From Hoeflea sp038900095 (GTDB taxonomy: Bacteria > Pseudomonadota > Alphaproteobacteria > Rhizobiales > Rhizobiaceae): DNA of 64,000 bases. Every line of letters starts with the position of its first letter. The first letter of the stretch is position 1. Made by a program: the position numbers and the translations under genes. This document shows positions 35,300 through 46,663 of the stretch, piece by piece. The DNA is taken from positions 1,037,330-1,101,329 of the forward strand of contig NZ_JBBMQQ010000001.1 of assembly GCF_038900095.1 (NCBI RefSeq). Direction: 5' to 3'. Below the pieces are notes generated by a model. It had not been told where the DNA came from and made no database searches. It saw only the letters and a program-made list of their open reading frames with translations.

Positions 35300-36718
35300 T
35301 CAGAAATCGTCTTCCGGCTTCGGCCCCAGGCCAAGCTGGCGGTCGAGATCGTTGTTGTCGGAGAGGGTAAATTCGGCGGTGATCTCGACCGAGCCGTCCT
35401 CGTGGTCGACGCGGTCCTTGACCCGGCCGCGCTCGTAGATCCACGACATGACCGGCAGTTGCCCGGCTGACAGCCGCACGGTTCGCGTGGTCAGCTCTCC
35501 GGAAATCCGTTCCTCGATGACCGACAGCAGCGTATCGACGCCGTCACCTTTCAGCGCCGAGACCACGATGGCTTCGCTCGAAGCGGCGCGCGCTCTCAGG
35601 CCCTCGGCGGCCTCGGGCTCGAGCAGGTCAACCTTGTTCCAGACTTCCAGCATACGCTTGGGTCCGCTCTCGCCGACACCGAGGCTTTTCAGGATCGATT
35701 CGACGTCATCGGCCTGGGAATTGCGGTCCGGATCGGACATGTCGCGCACATGCAGGATCAGGTCGGCCTCGACCACCTCTTCCAGCGTAGCGCGGAAGGC
35801 TGCGACCAGATGGGTAGGAAGATTGGAAATGAAACCAACGGTGTCGGACAGGATCACCATGGCGCCATGCGGCAGCTTCATGCGCCTGAGCGTCGGATCG
35901 AGCGTGGCAAACAGCATGTCCTCGGCCAGAACTTCTGCGCCGGTCAGCCGGTTGAACAGCGTCGATTTTCCGGCGTTGGTGTAGCCGACAAGCGCCACGA
36001 TCGGGTGCGGCACCTTCTTGCGCTTGGCGCGGTGCAATTGGCGGGTGCGGCGAACCTGGTCGAGTTCGCGCTCGAGCTTGATGATCCGCTCCTGCAGCAG
36101 GCGCCGGTCGGCCTCGATCTGGGTTTCGCCCGGACCACCCATGAAGCCGCCGCCGCCACGTTGCCGCTCAAGGTGGGTCCAGCTGCGAACCAGACGGCCC
36201 TTCTGGTAGTTGAGATGGGCAAGCTCGACCTGCAGCACACCTTCCTTGGTGGAAGCGCGGCGGCCGAAAATTTCGAGAATCAGTCCGGTGCGGTCAATCA
36301 CCTTGACCTTCCACTCGGTTTCCATGTTGCGCTGCTGCACCGGGGTCAGCGGATGGTCGACGATGACCAGTTGCGATCCGGTCTCGTCGATCAACGCCTT
36401 GATCTCGAGCATCTTGCCCTTGCCGAACAGCGTCGAGGGCCGCGGATCGGATATCGGGACGATCAGCGCTTGGGCAACCTCAAGGTCGATGGCGCCGGCG
36501 AGGCCTATCGCCTCTTCGCGGCGATGCGTGTCGGGCCGCTTGGCCACATTGCCGCCGTCGGGGCCGCTGCCGGGCGCAGCATTGCGCGTGCGCAAGGCCG
36601 GAACGAGCACAATTGCACGGGTGACGCCGGACTTGCTGTCCGCGTCGTTGAAATTGCCAGAGCTATCTACGGTTTCTATGTTGGTTGTCCTGTCAGGCGC
36701 CGTTTGCGGCGTCCTCAT
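35300..36718 (-). CDS. hflX: GTPase HflX
   Basis: A 472-residue ribosome-associated GTPase that splits stalled or stressed 70S ribosomes. The N-terminal HflX domain contains GKGKMLEIKALI and VDHPLTPVQQRNME; the motif GGGGFMGGPGETQIEADRR follows, then the G domain with GYTNAGKST, DTVGFI and NKVD. The ATG at 36718 overlaps the last 26 bases of hfq and has no good ribosome site, so a later start is possible. The hfq-hflX order is conserved widely. Confidence 0.92.
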   Translation of the reverse strand: MRTPQTAPDRTTNIETVDSSGNFNDADSKSGVTRAIVLVPALRTRNAAPGSGPDGGNVAKRPDTHRREEAIGLAGAIDLEVAQALIVPISDPRPSTLFGKGKMLEIKALIDETGSQLVIVDHPLTPVQQRNMETEWKVKVIDRTGLILEIFGRRASTKEGVLQVELAHLNYQKGRLVRSWTHLERQRGGGGFMGGPGETQIEADRRLLQERIIKLERELDQVRRTRQLHRAKRKKVPHPIVALVGYTNAGKSTLFNRLTGAEVLAEDMLFATLDPTLRRMKLPHGAMVILSDTVGFISNLPTHLVAAFRATLEEVVEADLILHVRDMSDPDRNSQADDVESILKSLGVGESGPKRMLEVWNKVDLLEPEAAEGLRARAASSEAIVVSALKGDGVDTLLSVIEERISGELTTRTVRLSAGQLPVMSWIYERGRVKDRVDHEDGSVEITAEFTLSDNNDLDRQLGLGPKPEDDF

Positions 36719-36941
36719 TTTCAAACATCTGCACAGGCTGGCTTGGCATGATGGTCGAAATCGCATGCTTGTAGACAAGCTGCGAGTGACCATCGCGTCT
36801 CAACAGGACACAGAAATTATCAAAAGACGTGACCACACCGGTCAGCTTCACCCCGTTGATCAAGAAGATCGTCAGGGAAATTTTCTGCTTCCGAACCGTG
36901 TTGAGAAAAAGATCCTGCAGGTTTTGTGAACGCTCCGCCAT
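36693..36941 (-). CDS. hfq: RNA chaperone Hfq
   Basis: An 82-residue Sm-like hexameric protein that pairs sRNAs with mRNAs. Sm1 contains NLQDLFLNTVRKQKISLTIFLINGVKLTGVVTSFD, and Sm2 is LVYKHAISTIMPSQ with the YKHA motif of proximal-face U binding. It lies downstream of trkH after a 383-bp gap, and its end overlaps hflX. Confidence 0.98.
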   Translation of the reverse strand: MAERSQNLQDLFLNTVRKQKISLTIFLINGVKLTGVVTSFDNFCVLLRRDGHSQLVYKHAISTIMPSQPVQMFENEDAANGA

Positions 36942-37324
36942 TGCGCTTTTTCATCCGTCTTTTTCTTGCCCGCTAACCGCAGGTCATTACCGCACTTGTC
37001 CGAACCTTGCTGACAAACGCCTTTTTCCTAGAATGAAAAAGCCGCACCGAAGCCCCGAAGGCTTACGTTACGTCAAGTCCCGAACATTCCCACTCCCTCT
37101 GACAGACAGATATGGTCGTCTTGCCGCTGACAGAAATTCGCTTGTCCGAACAGCGCACAGAAGACCATTGTTGCGGAGTTTTGTAAACACTTGATTTCGC
37201 GGGTGCAGTACGCCGCAGCATTTTCCACGTGGCGCACTTACAGATTTTTTGTGCAGTTCCCGCAAATGCGCCGATTGCGGGACGGAGCGCGAATTCCTGC
37301 AAGTGCAGAGACCCGGGAAGAATT
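36942..37324. other. hfq leader region after trkH
   Basis: 383 bp without a supported gene. On the minus strand it must hold the end of the trk transcript and the hfq promoter(s). A hairpin plus T-run lies at 37036-37065. A perfect 8-bp inverted repeat TCCCGCAA/TTGCGGGA with a nine-base loop lies at 37258-37282, without a T-run on either strand. A small RNA here cannot be excluded. Confidence 0.45.
37036..37065 (-). terminator. Candidate terminator between trkH and hfq
   Basis: On the minus strand AAGCC...GGC is followed by TTTTT: an outer pairing AAGCC with GGCTT encloses TTCGGGGCTTCGGTGC, and an inner alternative AAGCC-TTCGG-GGCTT exists. The T-run is the AAAAA at 37036-37040 on plus. It would end trkH transcription and separate it from hfq. 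Confidence 0.5.
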
Positions 37325-38794
37325 CTAGCGGCTCATCCAATAGCGGACATTCAGGACGGCAAACACGATCATGACTTCCAGCCGTCCCAGTGTCATGGCC
37401 ACCACCGCTGTCACCTTGGCGGACACAGGCATCGCCTGGAACTGGGGCCAGAGCTGGTTATCGGGCGCGGTGACATAGGAAGGCGGAATCAGCGCTTCAT
37501 AAACCGGGCCGGCATTGGAGAAAAACGCGATTGCCATGGTGATACCGCCTTCGAAGTCGGTGGCCTCGAATGTCAGTGCCATGGCGGTGAAGGCGATGAT
37601 CAGCAGCGACAGCGAAAAATAGGTCCAGATCGCCCGCATGCTGGTTTCGTCTATGATTTCCTTGCCAAAATGCAGGTTTGTCACACTGCTGGGATAGATC
37701 AGCTGATTGAGTTCTCGGGCCGAATGAACCGCCATCGCAACAATCCGGTATATCTTGAAGCCGCCGGTTGTCGAGTAGATGCCGCCGCCAACAAGCACGA
37801 TCATCAGCACGGCGAGATCAGGCCAGAGCGCGATTACGCCGGGCCGGCTCTCGATGCCGCTGGTGGCGACAAGGGAGGTCGAGGCAAGCAGGCCTTCTAT
37901 GAAGATCGGCACCAGGGGGGCGCCGCCGGACACCGACGACAGGCGGGCGGCGTAGAGCACCGCGACCACGACAATAACGGCGGCAATCACCACCACTTCC
38001 GGATTGCCGGTGAAAAACTGCTTCGGCGCGCGCAGCAACCGGCGGCGCCAGAAGACACTGATGGTGCCCACCACCAACCCGATCGCCAGCACCAGTTGCG
38101 CCAGCGGCCCGGCATGATTTTCGAGCGCCCCTTCGAAGGGAAGAAATCCGCCTGTGGCAATCACGATCATCGACAACATCGCCGAATTGGGACCGTTCAC
38201 ACCAGCCAGCATCAGGCCGACGAAAATGATGATGGTGACGAGCAGGTACTGCCCGAACACTTCACGGAAATCTCCAAGATCAACCGTCATGTTTGCCGCA
38301 TTGCCGGTGATCACCCTGCGGTCGCCGGCGGGCAACCCGCCAAATCCGCCAGGAGCCAGCACGTGGATGATCGACAGCAGCGTCAGGAAACCGCCATACC
38401 ACTCGACCGTGGCGCGCCAGAACAGGATCGCCTGCGGCGCGGTTTCGCGCGACAGAAGCGTTGCTCCGGAGGTGGTCAGCGCCGAGACCGCCTCGAACCA
38501 GGCATCGATCCAGCTCATCCCGGCGAGTGTCTTGAAAGAGACCGCGGCGATTACCGGCACCAGTACCCACATGGCGACGAGCGCCAGATACCCCCAGGCC
38601 CGGCCCAACGGGCGCCTGAAGCCCGAAATAGAACCCAACACCATCAGTGCCGCAAAAACCCCAAGCGCGCCGACCAGCAGCATCGACAGCGCCAGGTCGC
38701 GCATGCCGTCGGCTATGGCGAACAGGACCGCAGGCACGATGAGCGCGAAAAGCCCCGCGACCGCGACTGCCAGGACGTGCAGGACACCAAGCAT
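37325..38794 (-). CDS. trkH: Potassium uptake protein TrkH
   Basis: A 489-residue membrane channel subunit with about ten hydrophobic helices arranged in four TM1-P-TM2 repeats. Selectivity-filter-like sequences include ALTTSGATLLS, VIATGGFLPF, LVATSGIES and AFFSNAGPVYE, and the GGGIYSTTGGFKIYRI loop is typical. It moves K+ inward together with the NAD-binding TrkA encoded four bases upstream. Confidence 0.94.
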   Translation of the reverse strand: MLGVLHVLAVAVAGLFALIVPAVLFAIADGMRDLALSMLLVGALGVFAALMVLGSISGFRRPLGRAWGYLALVAMWVLVPVIAAVSFKTLAGMSWIDAWFEAVSALTTSGATLLSRETAPQAILFWRATVEWYGGFLTLLSIIHVLAPGGFGGLPAGDRRVITGNAANMTVDLGDFREVFGQYLLVTIIIFVGLMLAGVNGPNSAMLSMIVIATGGFLPFEGALENHAGPLAQLVLAIGLVVGTISVFWRRRLLRAPKQFFTGNPEVVVIAAVIVVVAVLYAARLSSVSGGAPLVPIFIEGLLASTSLVATSGIESRPGVIALWPDLAVLMIVLVGGGIYSTTGGFKIYRIVAMAVHSARELNQLIYPSSVTNLHFGKEIIDETSMRAIWTYFSLSLLIIAFTAMALTFEATDFEGGITMAIAFFSNAGPVYEALIPPSYVTAPDNQLWPQFQAMPVSAKVTAVVAMTLGRLEVMIVFAVLNVRYWMSR

Positions 38795-38798
38795 TTGC

Positions 38799-40175
38799 TC
38801 AGAAGAACTCGAGGCTTACGCGGAACATCTGCTCGACATGACGGACGGATTCGAGCGCCGCGAACATCACCACCCGATCCTTCGCCTTGATCTTGACCGA
38901 GCCATCGGGACGCAGCACCTGCTTGTCACGGTAAATGGCGCCGATACGCACACCGTCGGGCAGATCCAGGCTGCGCAGCGGCTTGCCCACAAGCGGAGAG
39001 GTTTCGAGCGCTTCGGCCTCGATGACTTCCGCAGCCCCCTTCTGAACCGAATAGACGGCGCGGATGCGGCCACGGCGGACATGTTGCAGGATCTTGGAGA
39101 TGGTGACGGCGCGCGGGTTGATATGGGCGTCAATGCCCAGCGTCTTGGTGAAGGTCTGGTAGGACGGGTTGTTGATCAGCGCCAGATTGGCCTTGCAGCC
39201 AAGCCGCTTGGCCATCACCGAGGACAGGATATTGACCTGGTCGTCGTTGGTCAGCGCCACCATCAGGTCGGCATTCTGGATATCGGCTTCGACCAGGATG
39301 TTCTGGTCGAGCGACGATCCGTTGAGCACGACGGTGCGGGAGAGTGAATCGGCGATGGAGACCGCGCGGGTGCGGTCGGCTTCGATGATCTTGACCTTGG
39401 TCTTGGGCTGACGCTCCTCGATTGCCGCGGCAACATAATAGCCGATATTGCCGCCGCCGGCGATGACGATGCGCCCGGCTTCCTGCTCTTCATGACCGAA
39501 CAGGCCAAGCGTGCGGCGGACGTGATCCTTGTCACACACGACATAGGCCAGATCGCCGGTTTCAAGCTGGTCGGAGGAATGCGGCACGAACAATTTCTCG
39601 TTGCGCCAGACGCCGACCACGGTAGCCAGCAGATCGGGGAACAGCTCGCTGAGCTGAACCAGCGGCGTGTTGACCACCGGGCAATCCTCGAGACACTCGA
39701 TGGCAACCATCGCCACCTTGTCATCGGCAAACCGGACCGCGTCGGTCGCGCCCGGCAGCGCGATGCGGCGCAGCACCATCTGGCCGACCTCGACTTCCGG
39801 CGAGATGATCACGTCGATGGGCATGTGGTCACGGGAGAACAGATCCGCCCAGTGCGACTTGAGATAGGACTGGGCGCGGATACGGGCAATCTTGGTGGGC
39901 ACGTTGAACAACGAGTGCGCAACCTGGCAGGCCACCATGTTGATCTCGTCATAGAGCGTGACCGCGATGATCATGTCGGCCTGATCGGCGCCCGCCTGGG
40001 CGAGCACATCGGGATGCGCTCCGTGACCGACATAGCTTCTGACATCAAGCGTGTCACGGATGGCCTGGACCAGAGTGGCCGAGGTGTCGATCACCGAGAC
40101 ATCGTTGTCCTCGGCCGCCAGCCGTTCGGCGATACCGTAACCGACCCGTCCCGCACCGCAAATGATGACCTTCAT
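38799..40175 (-). CDS. trkA: Trk potassium regulatory NAD-binding protein TrkA
   Basis: A 458-residue peripheral protein with two RCK (TrkA-N/TrkA-C) repeats. The Rossmann motifs are MKVIICGAGRVGYGIAERL at the start and RIVIAGGGNIGYYVAAAI near residue 232. It gates TrkH by binding NAD(H) or ATP. It sits between ntrX and trkH, the standard order in rhizobia. Confidence 0.95.
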   Translation of the reverse strand: MKVIICGAGRVGYGIAERLAAEDNDVSVIDTSATLVQAIRDTLDVRSYVGHGAHPDVLAQAGADQADMIIAVTLYDEINMVACQVAHSLFNVPTKIARIRAQSYLKSHWADLFSRDHMPIDVIISPEVEVGQMVLRRIALPGATDAVRFADDKVAMVAIECLEDCPVVNTPLVQLSELFPDLLATVVGVWRNEKLFVPHSSDQLETGDLAYVVCDKDHVRRTLGLFGHEEQEAGRIVIAGGGNIGYYVAAAIEERQPKTKVKIIEADRTRAVSIADSLSRTVVLNGSSLDQNILVEADIQNADLMVALTNDDQVNILSSVMAKRLGCKANLALINNPSYQTFTKTLGIDAHINPRAVTISKILQHVRRGRIRAVYSVQKGAAEVIEAEALETSPLVGKPLRSLDLPDGVRIGAIYRDKQVLRPDGSVKIKAKDRVVMFAALESVRHVEQMFRVSLEFF

Positions 40176-40229
40176 AGACGACCCCTGTTGCGCCGTTGAA
40201 ATGATGCGGCTTAAACCGCTTCGCGCCGC

Positions 40230-41594
40230 TTATACGCCAAGCGATTTCAATTTGCGATGCAGAGCAGACCGTTCCATCCCCACAAATTCGGCGGTTCGGG
40301 AAATGTTGCCGCCGAACCGGTTGATCTGGGCGATGAGATAATCACGCTCGAACAATTCGCGCGCCTCGCGCAAGGGAAGCGTCATGATGTGATTGGATCC
40401 CGCAGCCGAAGTCTTGGGCAGCATATCAGAAACGTCATCGGGCAGCATATCGGCGCTGATGACGGTATCCGGACCATCGGAACGGGCCAAAATCATCAGC
40501 CTTTCCATATAGTTGCGCAATTGCCGGATGTTGCCCGGCCAGGTATGGGCCTGGATCACGGCCAGCGCATCGTCGCCGATCCGCCGGTTTCTGATGCCCG
40601 CCTGTTCGGAGATCTGGCGCATGAAGGTATCGACCAGGAAGGGAATATCCTCGCGCCGTTCACTGAGCGAGGGCACCCGGACAGGCACCACCGCAAGGCG
40701 GTGATACAGGTCTTCCCTGAACTCGCCTGCGGCAATAAGCTCCTCAAGGTTGCGCGCAGTCGATGACAATATGCGCACATCCACCTTGACCCGCTTGGTT
40801 CCGCCAACGCGCTCGAACTGCTGGTCAACCAGCACCCGCAGGATCTTGCTCTGGGTGCCGCGCGGCATGTCGGCCACTTCATCGAGGTAGAGAATGCCGC
40901 CATGCGCTTCTTCCAGCGCGCCGACCTTGCGCTCGTGGCTGGCCGCACTTTCGGTACCGAACAGCGCCACTTCCATGCGCTCGGGCGTAATCGCCGCCGC
41001 ATTGAGCACCACGAACGGCCCCCCTGCCCGCGTCGACTTGCGGTGAATGAGCCGGGCAACCAGCTCCTTGCCGGACCCGGAAGGCCCGAGGATCATCACC
41101 CGGCTGTTGGTCGGCGCAATCTTGTCGATCGACTGCTTGAGCTGGGAGACAGCGACCGAAGTGCCGATCAGTTCGACCGGATCGCCAGAGCGTTTCTTGA
41201 GTTCGGTGACTTCCCGCTTGAGATTGGATGTTTCAAGCGCCCTTTCGGCGACCAGCAGCAAGCGGTCGGCCTTGAATGGCTTTTCGATGAAATCATAGGC
41301 TCCGCGCTGGATTGCCGAGACCGCGGTTTCGATGTTGCCGTGACCGGATATCATCACCACCGGCAGATCGGGATAGCGCGCCTTGATCTCGTCAAGCAGC
41401 GCCAGACCATCGAGACGGCTGCCCTGCAGCCAGATATCGAGAAAGATCAGACGCGGGACGCGGTCCGAAATCGCAGCCAGTGCGGAATCACTGTCTGCCG
41501 CGGTTCGGGTTTCATGCCCTTCGTCATCCAGAATGCCGGATACGATTTCGCGTATATCGGCTTCGTCATCAACGACCAGAATGTCAGACGCCAT
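40230..41594 (-). CDS. ntrX: Nitrogen response regulator NtrX
   Basis: A 454-residue three-domain regulator: receiver (ILVVDDEADIREIVSG, phospho-Asp in IFLDIWLQG), AAA+ (GPSGSGKE, LDEVADMPRG) and Fis-type DNA-binding (NISRTAEFVGMERSALHRKLKSLG). The sigma54-contacting GAFTGA loop is absent; the equivalent place reads ESAASHERKVGALEEA. NtrX of alphaproteobacteria shares this, so it probably does not activate sigma54 directly. Its ATG at 41594 overlaps ntrY by 11 bases; kinase partner is NtrY. Confidence 0.96.
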   Translation of the reverse strand: MASDILVVDDEADIREIVSGILDDEGHETRTAADSDSALAAISDRVPRLIFLDIWLQGSRLDGLALLDEIKARYPDLPVVMISGHGNIETAVSAIQRGAYDFIEKPFKADRLLLVAERALETSNLKREVTELKKRSGDPVELIGTSVAVSQLKQSIDKIAPTNSRVMILGPSGSGKELVARLIHRKSTRAGGPFVVLNAAAITPERMEVALFGTESAASHERKVGALEEAHGGILYLDEVADMPRGTQSKILRVLVDQQFERVGGTKRVKVDVRILSSTARNLEELIAAGEFREDLYHRLAVVPVRVPSLSERREDIPFLVDTFMRQISEQAGIRNRRIGDDALAVIQAHTWPGNIRQLRNYMERLMILARSDGPDTVISADMLPDDVSDMLPKTSAAGSNHIMTLPLREARELFERDYLIAQINRFGGNISRTAEFVGMERSALHRKLKSLGV

Positions 41595-43926
41595 CTGCCG
41601 GTTCCCTTTCGTTTTCTTCTTGTTCTTTGCTGGCCTGCGCATCCACCGGTAGGCGGACGGTGATCATTGCGCCCTTGCCGTCGTCGACGTCGGCCGGCGC
41701 ATCCCGCAGCTGGATTGTGCCGCCATGGTCATCAATGATCTTCTTGACGATGGCCAGGCCCAGGCCGGTGCCTTTGTCGCGCATCGTCATGTAGGGTTCG
41801 AGCAGCCGGTGCCGGTTTTCACCAGGCAGGCCGCGGCCATTGTCGATGATGTCGACGATGTACTCCCGCTCGTCAGGCGAGAGTTGCGCGCGCAGGATAA
41901 TGACCTTGCCCGTGCGTTCCTGATCGGAGGGAACAGCGTCGATCGCCTCGGTGGCGTTCTTGACGAGATTGCCGAAGGCCTGTCCCAGCATCCGCGGGTC
42001 GAACTCGCCTTCAAGCGGAAAGTCGGGAAACTCGCTCTTGAATTCAATATCGGACCGGCTGACCTCGCGCAGGAATGCCGCATCCTTGAGGATATCGCGC
42101 AAATCGGTGTGCACCTTGGAGGGCTTGGGCATGCGGGCAAAAGACGAGAACTCATCGACCATTCGGCCGATATCCTCGACCTGGCGGACGATTGTGTTGG
42201 TGCACTGGTCGAAAACGGCACGGTCATCGTCGGGGATCTGCTTGCCATAGCGGCGGCGGATGCGTTCGGCGGAAAGCTGTATCGGCGTCAGCGGGTTCTT
42301 GATCTCGTGGGCGATGCGCCGGGCCACATCAGCCCAGGCTGTCGAGCGCTGGGCGATCAGGAGGTCGGTGATGTCATCGAGCGTGACAACGAAGGATTCA
42401 AGCCCGTCGTGGCTTTGCTCGCGGGTGACCTTGACGTTGAGCGTGCGCTCCTTGCCGCCACGGTGCAGCGTGACCTGTGCCATGGCAGCCGTGCGCGGCC
42501 GCATCGAGGCTTCCGCCATGACGGTCTCGAACTCCGGCGCCAGCTGCGTGAAATGATGGCCGATGACCTCGGCTTCGCCGCCGCCGAGAATTTCGCAGGC
42601 GGAGCGGTTGGCGATTGTGACTGAGCCATTGTGATCGACGCCGACGACACCGGCAGAGACCCCGGACAGCACGGCTTCGGTGAACCGCCGCCGGTCATCG
42701 ATCTGGTCTTTTGCCGACAGGATCTCGTCACGCTGGGTGCGGATCTGCACGATCATGTTGTTGAATGTCTGCGCCAGTGACCCGACATCGCCGTCCGAGG
42801 CGTGCACCGGCACCACCACATCGAGATTGCCGCTGGCAACATCGTCGGATGCACCGATCAGCACCCGGATCGGGCGGACAAGCCGGTCAGCGACAGCGAT
42901 CGCGGTCCAGATCGCCGACAACAGCACGATCAGCGCAAAGCCCAGGTAGAGAATGCCGAAGGCCAGTTGCAGCGATGTCCGCCCCTGCTCCAGCGTCTGG
43001 TATTCCTGCGTCGCCTCTTCCATCTGCCGCATCGACCGCATGACTTCGGGATCGACCACACGCACCGTGTACAGAAGCGCGCCGCTGATCTGCTGCAGCG
43101 GCATCAGCGCGCCAACCAAATTGGTGACACCGGGCGGGATCAGCGTCGGCTGTCCCTTGACCGCATCCTGAAGCGCCTGTTCAGGCACGGCCGGTAGCGG
43201 CCGTTCGGTCTCGATGTCGGCCTGCATGATGACGCTGCCGTCCTCGCGGACAAGAAAGGCGCCGAGCAGGCCGCGGCCGGTGGCCTGGCGTGTCATGAAC
43301 TGGGAAAATCCGACCCGGTCGAGCGAATAGAGCGAGCGCGCATTGTCCAGGTCATTGGCCATGGACACCGTTTGGCCTTGCAAAAATCGCGCATTTTCAA
43401 GAACATAGGCTTGAGCAACCGACAATGACGAGTTGACGATCGACTTGGTGCGAATCGAGAACCAGCGGTCGAGCCCGACATCGAGCGTGATCGAGGCAAC
43501 AATGGCGACAAGGATCGCGGGCAGGATTGCCACGATCGAAAACAGACCGACAACCCGGATGTGCAGCTTGGCTGCGGCCTTGCCCCGCTTCCGCGCCTTG
43601 AGCAGCGAGCGGATTTCGAGAAACACCAGCGTCACCAGCCCGATGACGAAGATCAGGTTGATCACCACGGCCCCGAGCACGACCTGATCGACCGGTTCGA
43701 TGGGGGTCAGCCCCAAAAGGATCGCGAACGAGACCAGTGCACTCAGGAATGCCGAGACAACAAGCGCAATACCGGGAAGCGTGAACAGATTGCGGCGGCG
43801 GCCGGTGGTTTCCCCGCGAATATCCATGGCTTCAGGCCCCATGGAATCGCGCCCCGGTTCGCTGGAAATCCGGCTGGTTTCTGTCAAACCGGCATGAGCC
43901 GGTCCGGACGCCGTGTCGATTGCCAT
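41584..43926 (-). CDS. ntrY: Nitrogen/redox sensor histidine kinase NtrY
   Basis: A 780-residue membrane kinase with several N-terminal helices (first about 125 residues plus one near residue 325), a periplasmic loop, HAMP, PAS, and kinase domains. The phospho-accepting motif is RRIAHEIKNPLTPIQLSAERI, followed by the N box (FGNLVKNATEAID), DNGRGLPG and GTGLGLAIVKKI. It phosphorylates NtrX in response to nitrogen or redox status. Start ATG 43926. Confidence 0.95.
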   Translation of the reverse strand: MAIDTASGPAHAGLTETSRISSEPGRDSMGPEAMDIRGETTGRRRNLFTLPGIALVVSAFLSALVSFAILLGLTPIEPVDQVVLGAVVINLIFVIGLVTLVFLEIRSLLKARKRGKAAAKLHIRVVGLFSIVAILPAILVAIVASITLDVGLDRWFSIRTKSIVNSSLSVAQAYVLENARFLQGQTVSMANDLDNARSLYSLDRVGFSQFMTRQATGRGLLGAFLVREDGSVIMQADIETERPLPAVPEQALQDAVKGQPTLIPPGVTNLVGALMPLQQISGALLYTVRVVDPEVMRSMRQMEEATQEYQTLEQGRTSLQLAFGILYLGFALIVLLSAIWTAIAVADRLVRPIRVLIGASDDVASGNLDVVVPVHASDGDVGSLAQTFNNMIVQIRTQRDEILSAKDQIDDRRRFTEAVLSGVSAGVVGVDHNGSVTIANRSACEILGGGEAEVIGHHFTQLAPEFETVMAEASMRPRTAAMAQVTLHRGGKERTLNVKVTREQSHDGLESFVVTLDDITDLLIAQRSTAWADVARRIAHEIKNPLTPIQLSAERIRRRYGKQIPDDDRAVFDQCTNTIVRQVEDIGRMVDEFSSFARMPKPSKVHTDLRDILKDAAFLREVSRSDIEFKSEFPDFPLEGEFDPRMLGQAFGNLVKNATEAIDAVPSDQERTGKVIILRAQLSPDEREYIVDIIDNGRGLPGENRHRLLEPYMTMRDKGTGLGLAIVKKIIDDHGGTIQLRDAPADVDDGKGAMITVRLPVDAQASKEQEENEREPADGV

Positions 43927-44043
43927 CTATTGCCTGCCACTCCATTTGCCCTCGGGCTTAACCGTTGCGAACAAGCAACAGAATGTGGCGAAAATGCAAC
44001 TTTCAGGCAAGATCTGTCAAGCGGTTCCCGGCTGGCGGCCAAG

Positions 44044-45495
<1,452 letters not shown>

Positions 45496-45499
45496 CGGT

Positions 45500-46663
45500 T
45501 CAGTCCTTTTGGTCCGGCGTCCAGCCCGTGGATGAGGGCAGCGGCTTTATTGGCCGGCCGTCGGGCGAAACCGGCATCAGAATGCGGAAAGTGGTTTTGC
45601 GGCTCTGGCTGTCGCATTCAACGATGCCGCCATGGCCGCCGACGATTTTAGCGACCAGGGCAAGCCCGAGGCCGGATCCGTTGGTCTTGGTGGTGACGAA
45701 CGGATCGAACAGATGCGAGACCAGATCGGCAGGAACACCGGGGCCGTTGTCCTGGACGCAGAATTCGAGCGGCAGCGAGACCTTCTCACGGGTCCCGGCA
45801 ACCGAAAGCCGTATGCCGGGACGATAAGCCGTGGTCAGGACGATTTCACCGTCGGGATCGTCACCGATGGCTTCGGCGGCGTTCTTGACCAGGTTGAGGA
45901 AGACCTGAACCAGCTGGTCGCGATTGGCATAGACCGATGGCAACGACGGATCGTAGAGCTCGACAAACTTGATCTTGCGGGCAAAGCCAGCCTTGGCCAC
46001 CGCCTTGACGTGATCAAGAACGGAATGGATGTTGACGGGAACCCGGTCGACCGGGCGCTCGTCGGAGAAGATCTCCATGCGGTCGACGAGAGAAACGATG
46101 CGGTCGGTCTCGTCGCGGATCAGCCGGGCGAGCGCGCGATCCTCGTCACCGACAGACATTTCCAGAAGCTGCGCTGCGCCGCGAATGCCCGACAGCGGGT
46201 TCTTGATTTCATGGGCCAGCATCGACGCCAGCCCGGTCACCGAGCGTGCCGCGGCACGATGGGTGAGCTGACGGTCGATCTTGTCGGCCATCGAACGTTC
46301 CTGGAAGACCACCACGACATTGCCGGGCAATCCCGCCACCGGCGCTACGTAGAGATCGACCAGCTTGTCGCTTCCCAGTCTCGGGGAACTCAGATCAACC
46401 CGGTATTCGTTGACCGCGGCGCGGCGTTCCCGCACCTGTTCGATGAGTTCAAGAAGCGGGCTTCCAAACGGGATGAAGGCGTCGAGCTTGTGCCGGCCAA
46501 GATGGGCAGCGCTGGCGGCGAAGAAGGATTCGGCTTCCCAGTTGGCAAAACAGACAACACTGTCGCCATCGACCATGATCACCGGGTGCTGAATGGCGTT
46601 GAGCACCATGCTGGCGGTATCCGCATCGGCTGCGGCAATTTTTTCGGGAAATATGTCGGTCAC
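45500..46663 (-). CDS. ntrB: Nitrogen sensor kinase NtrB (GlnL)
   Basis: A 387-residue soluble kinase with a PAS domain (about 15-130) and a kinase core. The His box is SMLAHEIKNPLSGIRGAAQLLEM, the N box LNLVKNAAEAIGD, and the G boxes are DNGPGVPADL and GSGLGLALVAKIVGGHGG. PII (GlnB) governs the switch between kinase and phosphatase in this family. Its start overlaps dusB by four bases, the classical nifR3-ntrB-ntrC operon. Confidence 0.97.
   Translation of the reverse strand: MTDIFPEKIAAADADTASMVLNAIQHPVIMVDGDSVVCFANWEAESFFAASAAHLGRHKLDAFIPFGSPLLELIEQVRERRAAVNEYRVDLSSPRLGSDKLVDLYVAPVAGLPGNVVVVFQERSMADKIDRQLTHRAAARSVTGLASMLAHEIKNPLSGIRGAAQLLEMSVGDEDRALARLIRDETDRIVSLVDRMEIFSDERPVDRVPVNIHSVLDHVKAVAKAGFARKIKFVELYDPSLPSVYANRDQLVQVFLNLVKNAAEAIGDDPDGEIVLTTAYRPGIRLSVAGTREKVSLPLEFCVQDNGPGVPADLVSHLFDPFVTTKTNGSGLGLALVAKIVGGHGGIVECDSQSRKTTFRILMPVSPDGRPIKPLPSSTGWTPDQKD

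Noticed and set aside
37229..38890. A 553-codon plus-strand ORF
   Set aside because: Opposite trkH, made of His, Arg, Gln and Asp blocks typical of an antisense shadow.
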